A stretch of 64,000 nt of DNA, from positions 58,028 to 122,027 of the forward strand of contig JALHMH010000011.1 of NCBI GenBank assembly GCA_022844165.1. Direction: 5' to 3'. Origin of the DNA: Lysobacterales bacterium. GTDB taxonomy: Bacteria; Pseudomonadota; Gammaproteobacteria; Xanthomonadales; SZUA-5. Both the position numbers and the translations under genes were made by a program. Positions 58,648 to 64,000 of the stretch are shown piece by piece; position 1 is the first letter of the stretch; each line of letters starts with the position of its first letter. The notes under the pieces are model-generated. The model did no database searches. It was given only the letters and a program-made list of their open reading frames with translations, and was not told the DNA's origin.

Positions 58648-59394
58648 TCATTCAGGAATTGAGCCGGTGTAGCGTACGGCGGCAACGCCTTCGACTTCGC
58701 CTATCCGCGCAGACTCATGCACGAAAAGTCTGGTCTCTGGATTCTCCGATCGGATTTTCCCGCGAACTTCGCTACCTTCGCCGATCACCACAACCGGCGG
58801 CTTGGGTCTGTATCCCCAGTTCCAGCCCGAATTCTTGCTCTTGATTACGATGACATCGCCGTTGACGGTGCTGGCATCGACCAATTCGACTCGGCCGTTG
58901 ACCAATTCGACGTTGCCACCGATTCGCGTTGCGCGCAGATCAAGCACGCCATTGACGGTTTCGACGTTTTTCGCCACCGTGGTCTGCTGCAAATCAATGG
59001 AGCCGTTGACTGTGCTGACTGAGCCATTGATGGCACTGCCGGACTTCAGCTCAATGCTCCCGTTGACGGTTTCCACGCTGTCGCGAACCTGCGCTTCGCG
59101 ACCGGCATCGATATTTCCGTTTACCGCTTCGATCGAGAGTACGCTCACGCCGTCGCCTAAATCGATACTGCCGTTCACGGTCTCCACTTCGCCGGCCGAC
59201 GCGCGGTCTTCGATGTCGATGCTGCCATTCACCGTCTCAACATCCCTGACCGTCGTGCCGGCTTGCACCAAGAGCGATTTGTTGACTGAATCTTTGCTCT
59301 CTCCAGGCGCGACGACGGTCGCTGCCCATGTTGCCGAAGAGAGTGAGCCTGCAAGCGCGGCAATTAACGCGGCGGCAAATGTTCTTTCGTTCAT
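58648..59394 (-). CDS. Secreted VETVNGSI-repeat protein (beta-solenoid-like)
   Basis: A 248-residue secreted protein: the ATG at 59394 gives a signal peptide (MNERTFAAALIAALAGSLSS). Residues about 45-185 hold about eight degenerate repeats of roughly 15-22 residues built on VETVNGSIDL (also IEAVNGNID, VSTVNGSIDL, VELVNGRVEL). Such N-G-x-I/V strands are as in the DUF4097/bactofilin-like right-handed beta-helix. The C-terminal part (about 190-248) is a different charged segment. Function unknown; an adhesin or a periplasmic structural role would fit. A 45-codon ORF with a ribosome site precedes it by 41 bp. Confidence 0.8.
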   Translation of the reverse strand: MNERTFAAALIAALAGSLSSATWAATVVAPGESKDSVNKSLLVQAGTTVRDVETVNGSIDIEDRASAGEVETVNGSIDLGDGVSVLSIEAVNGNIDAGREAQVRDSVETVNGSIELKSGSAINGSVSTVNGSIDLQQTTVAKNVETVNGVLDLRATRIGGNVELVNGRVELVDASTVNGDVIVIKSKNSGWNWGYRPKPPVVVIGEGSEVRGKIRSENPETRLFVHESARIGEVEGVAAVRYTGSIPE

Positions 59395-59435
59395 GACTAA
59401 ACTCCAGTCGAAGGTGGTGTTCCGATCGGTCGCGA

Positions 59436-59573
59436 TTAATGTACGGTATCGCCAGACGCGGCGAGCCGCGCCAACATCTCGCCGGGCAAGATCCGTGGTT
59501 CTTCCGCCGGCGCGTAGTTGGTCAGCGCATGAATCAGGCGGTCGACAAAGCGCTGTTCGGTGATGGGTTCCAT
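59436..59573 (-). CDS. Probable 45-residue small protein upstream of the VETVNGSI protein
   Basis: A 45-codon frame on the minus strand with ATG at 59573, AGAGGA eight bases upstream, and a TAA 41 bp before the next start. The product begins MEPITEQRFVDRLIHALTNY and ends near RLAASGDTVH; it is hydrophilic, mixed charge, without signal or membrane segment. Codon choice is GC-rich at third positions like the neighbours. The next gene is 41 bp away, so both are probably one transcript. No family is recognised; it may be an adaptor or a small anti-sigma-type partner. It is shorter than 60 codons, so ordinary scans miss it. Confidence 0.55.
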   Translation of the reverse strand: MEPITEQRFVDRLIHALTNYAPAEEPRILPGEMLARLAASGDTVH

Positions 59574-59742
59574 GTTGGCATCCTCTTTCGGGTTGATTGG
59601 GTTCGGAGGCTATTGTGCAAACGGTGTGCCAAGTCATGGATGCGCCGGAAGCACCAGTCGTTGCATGTTTTTCGCCCAACTGATGGCATAGCAAGACAAT
59701 GCGTTAGCATGCAAAGCCGCACCGCCCAGAGTCTTTCGGTTA

Positions 59743-61260
59743 ATGACCACACTGCTACTCATCTTGGATGGTTGGGGTCATGCGCAGCCCGCACCGGACA
59801 ACGCGATAGCGCTCGCCAAGTGCCCCAATTGGCGAAGAATTTCAAGTGCTTATCCAATGAGCCTGATTCGTACTGACGGCCTGGCCGTTGGCTTGCCTGA
59901 AGGTCAGATGGGCAATTCAGAAGTCGGTCACATGAACCTGGGCGCAGGCCGAATCGTCTATCAAGATCTGACTCGGATCGATGCCGCTATCGCCGACGGT
60001 AGCTTTTACGCGAATCCTGAGCTGTCCGCGGCAGCGAACATTGCGTCCGCAAACGGACGAACGCTGCATGTGCTTGGCTTGCTCTCGCCTGGTGGCGTGC
60101 ATTCGCATGAAGATCACCTGCTCGCTCTGCTCGATCTGGCCAGCCGCCACGGCGCGCCGCGAGTGGCGATTCATGCGTTCCTGGATGGGCGCGATGTGCC
60201 GCCGCGCAGCGCGGCGCCTTCGATCGCAAAACTTGGCGCGGCCTGTCGGCAGTACGGCCGGGCGCACATCGCCACCGTTGGCGGGCGCTATTTCGGCATG
60301 GACCGCGATCAGCGCTGGGACCGTGTCGAACGGGCGTGGTCGGCGATCGTCGATGCTGACTCGCTTCTGACCGCGACTTCAGCGGCCGAGGCGCTTCAGG
60401 CGGCTTACGACCGGGGCGAAAACGACGAATTTGTGCAGCCTACGGTCATTGCGGGCGGGGCTCCCATTGTCGATGGCGATGCAGTCGTTTTCATGAACTT
60501 TCGCGCCGATCGCGCTCGTCAGTTGACCGCAGCGTTATCGCAGCCGCATTTTCCTGGTTTCGTGCGGCGCCGCGCGCCTGTGCCGGGCAAGCTGGTCACG
60601 CTGACAGCGTACGCGGAGCACTTGCCGGTGGCAGTGGCTTTCGCCGCGCAGAGCATGGACAACACTCTGCCGGAGTTGCTGAGCGCCGCAGGCAAGCGCC
60701 AGCTGCGTATTGCCGAGACGGAAAAGTATGCGCACGTGACATTCTTTTTTTCTGGCGGGCGGGAAACGCCGTTCGATGGCGAACAGCGCATCTTGGTGCC
60801 ATCGCCCAAAGTCGCAACCTACGATTTGCAGCCGGAGATGAGTTGCCCGGAAGTCACGGATCGTCTGGTTGCAGCCATCGATAGCGGCGAATTTGACTTC
60901 ATCGTGTGCAATCTCGCCAATCCGGACATGGTTGGGCATACCGGCATCTTGTCGGCAGCGATTTTGGCAGTCGAGGCGGTGGATACGGCGCTGGGCCGAA
61001 TCGAAGCTGCGATTCTGCGCACGGATAGTCAACTCCTGATCACAGCCGATCACGGCAATCTTGACGACATGTGGGATGAGGATGCGCAGCAGCCGAACAC
61101 GCAACATTCGATGAATCCAGTACCGCTGGTTCTGGTGTCGAGTCAGGAAGCGGGTTTGCGCGATGGCGCATTGTGCGATATCGCGCCCACCGTGTTGGAG
61201 TTGATGCACATGCCAATCCCCACTGAAATGAGCGGTCGATCGTTGCTGGAGGTGGTGTGA
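59743..61260 (+). CDS. gpmI: 2,3-bisphosphoglycerate-independent phosphoglycerate mutase
   Basis: A 505-residue Mn-dependent mutase for 3-PG/2-PG in glycolysis. Metal and nucleophile residues: LLILDGWGHA at the start, S59 in MGNSEVGHMN, DGRDVPPRSA, and C-terminal ITADHGNLDDMWD with HSMNPVPLV. The length is near the usual 510-515. The stop overlaps the GTG start of envC. The order gpmI then envC is as in E. coli. Confidence 0.97.
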   Translation: MTTLLLILDGWGHAQPAPDNAIALAKCPNWRRISSAYPMSLIRTDGLAVGLPEGQMGNSEVGHMNLGAGRIVYQDLTRIDAAIADGSFYANPELSAAANIASANGRTLHVLGLLSPGGVHSHEDHLLALLDLASRHGAPRVAIHAFLDGRDVPPRSAAPSIAKLGAACRQYGRAHIATVGGRYFGMDRDQRWDRVERAWSAIVDADSLLTATSAAEALQAAYDRGENDEFVQPTVIAGGAPIVDGDAVVFMNFRADRARQLTAALSQPHFPGFVRRRAPVPGKLVTLTAYAEHLPVAVAFAAQSMDNTLPELLSAAGKRQLRIAETEKYAHVTFFFSGGRETPFDGEQRILVPSPKVATYDLQPEMSCPEVTDRLVAAIDSGEFDFIVCNLANPDMVGHTGILSAAILAVEAVDTALGRIEAAILRTDSQLLITADHGNLDDMWDEDAQQPNTQHSMNPVPLVLVSSQEAGLRDGALCDIAPTVLELMHMPIPTEMSGRSLLEVV

Positions 61261-62426
61261 TCGACAGTCCTGCGATGACCATCGGAAAGCGAGTTTCGCT
61301 GCTGGTCGGTGTCGGGATGTGTCTGACAGCGGTTCCCGGACTTTGCCAAACCTCTGAGTCCACACTGGTGACGCGTCTGGATGCAATCGCAGCCGAGATC
61401 GCGTCGGCGGAGAACGAAAGAGCGAAGAGTCAGCGTGCGGTGGATCAGGCGCTTGCGGGGCTGGGCCGTGTCGAGCGCGACATTGCGGCAAGCCGTCAAC
61501 GCTTGCGTGAGCTGGATGACCAGATCGCCGCGCTGCAGGCAAAGATCGCACAAATCGATGCAGAACTCGAACGCACCGACGAAGCGCTGACCGGGGAAAA
61601 GACCGCATTGGCAGCGTTGCTGCAATCGGCCTACGCGTTGGGTGGGCTCGATACGCTGAAGCTGGTTCTGGCTCAAGATCAGCTCGCCGATACTGGCCGT
61701 TTGCTGGCGTATCAAACCCAGCTCAATCGCGTCCGTGTTGTCAGGATCGAGCGCGTCAACGATCTGCTGGCGCAATTAAGTTCGCTGCGCGCGCAGAGCG
61801 AGATCCAGAAGTCGTCGTTGGCGGGTCTCTCGGCGGAGCAGGCTGAGCGACTGGCGCAACTGAGTGTCCAGCGCCGCGAGCGCTCCAATGCATTGGCAGC
61901 GGTGCGTCGAGCACTAGATCAAGTCGATGCGCGTATCGCAGTCTTGGAAGAGGACCGTGCTGGCGTTGAAGATTTGCTCCAGAAACTGCGAGAGGTGATC
62001 GGCGACGTGCCGGCGCTGCTGCCGGAGGATCGACCATTTCAATCCTGGCGCGGCAAGCTCTTGCGCCCGGTCCAGGGTCCGATCGTAGCAGCATTCGGTG
62101 CACCGCTCGCGGGAGGCCGTGCGAGTCCTGGAATGACCATTGCGGCGGAACGCGGTGCGGACATCATTGCAGTGGCTCGCGGCAGGGTCGCTTTTGCCGA
62201 CTGGCTGCGGGGTTACGGTCTGTTGTTGATCCTCGATCACGGCGCAGGCTATATGAGCCTCTATGGCCGTTGTGATTCGCTCAATTTCAGGGAGGGCGAC
62301 TGGGTAGATGCAGGAGCAATCATTGCCGCAGTCGGCGACTCCGGTGCGGCCGCTGCGCCGGGCCTGTATTTCGAACTGCGCCATCAGGGTAAGGCGCTCG
62401 ATCCCGACGAGTGGATTATGCGGTAA
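61257..62426 (+). CDS. envC: EnvC-like amidase activator with degenerate LytM domain
   Basis: A 389-residue secreted protein starting at GTG (61257) in the gpmI stop, or at ATG 61275. After a signal peptide (about 1-35) comes a long coiled coil (about 40-250, ENERAKSQRAVDQALAGL, REL DDQIAALQAKIAQIDAEL style) and a C-terminal M23-like LytM domain (about 280-385). The zinc ligands expected for an active peptidase are absent: HxxxD is replaced by a Ser-Pro-Gly-Met-Thr stretch and HxH by LYF in APGLYFELR. This fits EnvC, which activates AmiA/AmiB amidases at division rather than cutting itself. Confidence 0.93.
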   Translation: MIDSPAMTIGKRVSLLVGVGMCLTAVPGLCQTSESTLVTRLDAIAAEIASAENERAKSQRAVDQALAGLGRVERDIAASRQRLRELDDQIAALQAKIAQIDAELERTDEALTGEKTALAALLQSAYALGGLDTLKLVLAQDQLADTGRLLAYQTQLNRVRVVRIERVNDLLAQLSSLRAQSEIQKSSLAGLSAEQAERLAQLSVQRRERSNALAAVRRALDQVDARIAVLEEDRAGVEDLLQKLREVIGDVPALLPEDRPFQSWRGKLLRPVQGPIVAAFGAPLAGGRASPGMTIAAERGADIIAVARGRVAFADWLRGYGLLLILDHGAGYMSLYGRCDSLNFREGDWVDAGAIIAAVGDSGAAAAPGLYFELRHQGKALDPDEWIMR

Positions 62427-62472
62427 CGGGCTGTTGTGCGTCCGTTCCAAGCTGCGCGGCTGGCATGATGGT

Positions 62473-62583
62473 GAGAAAGTGCTTTCCTGTACTTTCTCAA
62501 CGGTCGCGAGTCCGGCGCACGTCCGGACTCGCTCTACATGCATCAAGCATGCTCGATTCATAAGCGAACCATCCGTGGTTCGC
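62473..62583. repeat. Cluster of four hairpins between envC and the IS5 element
   Basis: GAGAAAGT/ACTTTCTC (62473-62480, 62491-62498); CGAGTCCGG/CCGGACTCG (62507-62515, 62523-62531); CATGC/GCATG (62537-62541, 62547-62551); GCGAACCA/TGGTTCGC (62564-62571, 62576-62583). All stems are perfect. The last ends 1 bp before the CTAG target of the insertion sequence. They are probably the terminator and 3' structure of the gpmI-envC transcript or a repetitive extragenic palindrome. Confidence 0.7.
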
Positions 62584-62588
62584 GCTAG

Positions 62589-63883
62589 CACGCTGTTGAG
62601 AAAGACCCATGCGCGAAGTATACTATAAACATCTGATTTGATTGATTTTTCCGATGCGATCTCGCGATGTTCAGCAGCTCGGTGTTTTCTCGTATGTCTC
62701 AGTGGAGGAGCGCATTCCGCAGAATCACCCGATTCGGAACCTGCGGCGCATGGTGGATTTGGTGTTGAAGGAACTCGATCAGACGCTGGATTCGCGCTAC
62801 TCGCCGATCGGTCGGCCTTCGATCCCGCCCGAGCGCCTGCTTCGCGCGCTGGTGCTGCAGGTCGTGTATAGCGTGCGCAGCGAGCGGCAGTTGATGGAGC
62901 AGGTGGATTACAACCTCGCATTTCGCTGGTTCATCGGGCTCAATGTCGACGATCCGGTGTGGGACCACAGCACGTTTTCGTTCAATCGCGAGCGGCTGTT
63001 CGATGCCGAGATTGCGCAACGTTTTTTCGAGCACACGGTGTTGCTGGCGGAGATCACGGGCCTGGCCAGCGATGAGCACTTTTCGGTGGATGGCACGTTG
63101 TTGAAAGCCTGGGCGTCGCAGAAGAGTTTTCGCTGCAAGGATGGCAAGGACGATGGCGACGGCAGCGACTTTCGACGCTCGGAGCGGCGTAATGACACGC
63201 ATGGCTCGACCACCGATCCGGACGCCCGGCTGATGCGAAAAGGCCAGGGCAAGGAAGCCAAGCTGAGCTATCAGGCGAGTGTGCTGATGGAGCATCGCAA
63301 TGGCTTGATCGTTAGCGTCGACGTGCGCCGCGCGACGGGCACTGCGGAGCGCGATGCGGCGCTGGAGATGTTGGATCGGCGCGATACGATCAAGGACGGC
63401 ACGACGCTGGCGGGCGACAAGGGATACGACACGACGGCGTTCGTCGAAGGCTTAGAGAAGCGCGGCGTCAAAGCGCATATTGCACGCAACACCGGTGGCG
63501 GTAGACGCAGCACTATTGGAGCCGACGTCGCCGCAACAGATGGGTATCGAAAGAGCCAGGAGCTGCGCAAGCGGATCGAGCAGAGCTTTGGCTGGACCAA
63601 GACCATCGGCATGCTGGGACAACTGCCGGTGGTCGGCATCAAAGCCGTCCGCGCGCTGACGACCTTCAATTTCGCCATGTACAACCTGATTCGAATGGGC
63701 GGCATTGCCAACTGGTGGGACCCGTCGCCGACGTGAGCGCACGACCGATGGGGAACGTGTGCTTGAAGCTTGGAAAACCAACCAAAAAGAGGGCAAACCG
63801 CGAGGCACGCACAGCTTTAAGTCGAAAATTTGAATTCGGAAACGAACATCTGCGGGCCTGAAGGGGTTCTTCTCAACAACCTG
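62589..63883 (+). mobile_element. IS5-family insertion sequence with CTAG target duplication
   Basis: 1295 bp. The left end (62589) reads CACGCTGTTGAGAAAGACCC and the right end, inverted, CAGGTTGTTGAGAAGAACCC: 16 of 20 match. CTAG flanks it at 62585-62588 and 63884-63887, the typical 4-bp target duplication of IS5. One transposase gene (62654-63736) fills most of it. The intact ends and gene suggest a recent insertion. Confidence 0.93.
62654..63736 (+). CDS. IS5-family transposase
   Basis: A 360-residue DDE transposase. D146 (HFSVDGTLLKAW), D255 (AGDKGYDTTAFV) and E309 (KRIEQSFGWTKTIG) are the catalytic triad, with the Y-rich IS5 context at the third. An N-terminal DUF772-like part (RPSIPPERLLRALVLQVVYS, DHSTFSFNRERL) precedes. 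The TTG at 62642 opens the frame but ATG 62654 is preferred. The gene is intact without frameshift. It lies inside the IS with terminal inverted repeats. Confidence 0.95.
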   Translation: MRSRDVQQLGVFSYVSVEERIPQNHPIRNLRRMVDLVLKELDQTLDSRYSPIGRPSIPPERLLRALVLQVVYSVRSERQLMEQVDYNLAFRWFIGLNVDDPVWDHSTFSFNRERLFDAEIAQRFFEHTVLLAEITGLASDEHFSVDGTLLKAWASQKSFRCKDGKDDGDGSDFRRSERRNDTHGSTTDPDARLMRKGQGKEAKLSYQASVLMEHRNGLIVSVDVRRATGTAERDAALEMLDRRDTIKDGTTLAGDKGYDTTAFVEGLEKRGVKAHIARNTGGGRRSTIGADVAATDGYRKSQELRKRIEQSFGWTKTIGMLGQLPVVGIKAVRALTTFNFAMYNLIRMGGIANWWDPSPT

Positions 63884-63911
63884 CTAGTGTGGTGTCCCAA
63901 AAATAACTACC

Positions 63912-64000
63912 ATTAAATAGTAATCAATTTCCCTGCCGCACGAGCTACCGCTTCGATGATCGCATCGGCGCTCTTGCGCCAGATGAAGGGCTTGGGATTG
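63912..64000 (-). CDS. C-terminal end of an IS630-like transposase (partial)
   Basis: A minus-strand frame entering from the right edge and stopping with TAA at 63912-63914; 28 codons visible. The residues NPKPFIWRKSADAIIEAV match the C-terminus of IS630-family transposases (NPxPFxW-x-K-(S/T)-A-(D/E)-x-I). The element's left end appears to be next to the CTAG at 63884-63887, with a TGTGGTGTCCCAAAAAT-type end at 63888-63904. IS630 inserts at TA; the TA of that CTAG fits. Confidence 0.75.

Noticed and set aside
59439..59876. 145-codon plus frame before gpmI
   Set aside because: It overlaps the small minus ORF and the gpmI start in another frame; no domain or ribosome site seen.

Overview
The window reads as chromosomal DNA of a Gram-negative, moderately GC-rich gammaproteobacterium. 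Outer-membrane and periplasmic genes (a trimeric autotransporter, BamC-like and CpcT/CpeT-like lipoproteins, a lytic transglycosylase lipoprotein, EnvC) support a Gram-negative cell. The gene orders gcvR/dapA/bamC, pcnB-folK-panB-panC, mreB-mreC-mreD-mrdA-rodA and gpmI-envC are familiar in gammaproteobacteria. A Lysobacterales (Xanthomonadales)-like bacterium is my best guess, but this is an inference from gene content, not a taxonomic proof. Most of the sequence is densely packed core genome with many 4-bp ATGA/GTGA overlaps. There is no phage, CRISPR array or defence island. Mobile DNA is confined to the right edge.

Layout. 1-9 kb is a signalling block: a membrane Ser/Thr kinase with a TPR tail, then on the minus strand a large hybrid histidine kinase with Hpt domain, a PleD-type REC-GGDEF regulator and thiS. 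9-16.8 kb is the cell-shape block (rodA, mrdA, mreD, mreC, mreB) followed by a MltD-like lytic transglycosylase and a thioesterase. 17-23.7 kb holds a CpcT/CpeT-like lipoprotein, lipA/lipB, a secreted S9 peptidase, an ALDH7-type dehydrogenase and tRNA-Arg(CCT). 23.9-30.3 kb has a Tyr/Arg-rich secreted protein, a wax-ester synthase/DGAT with an FHA protein, a divergent ECF sigma/membrane-partner pair, a rhodanese and xseA. 30.4-38 kb has a YadA-like autotransporter, rplU-rpmA-obgE, a 1066-residue secreted protein with twin C-terminal domains, and an apparently orphan response regulator resembling that of the proteobacterial dedicated sortase system.

38.2-43.6 kb contains the dTDP-L-rhamnose cassette rfbBADC-type (order rfbB-rfbA-rfbC-rfbD) and two PH-domain membrane proteins. 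43.7-51.5 kb contains PIN-PhoH, gcvR, dapA-bamC, ferredoxin, tRNA-Glu(CTC), pcnB-folK-panB-panC. 51.7-58.5 kb contains a TetR/NnrU pair with a visible operator, a ribbon-helix-helix/SPFH pair with a double GATATC palindrome, ftsK, and a subtilisin-like protease. 58.6-62.4 kb contains a beta-solenoid-like VETVNGSI repeat protein with a previously easily missed 45-residue upstream ORF, then gpmI-envC. 62.5-64 kb is a hairpin-rich spacer hit by an IS5-family element with CTAG target duplication, directly abutted by the end of an IS630-like element.

The least expected structures are (i) a dispersed ~60-110 bp hairpin repeat present three times, one copy of which appears to provide the start codon and signal-peptide beginning of the S8 protease, (ii) the exact 126-residue (9 x 14) higher-order periodicity of the autotransporter stalk, (iii) two unlisted small ORFs with good ribosome binding sites, and (iv) palindromic operators for the TetR and ribbon-helix-helix regulators. 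I found no convincing wholly new multi-gene system; these are the best candidates for follow-up.
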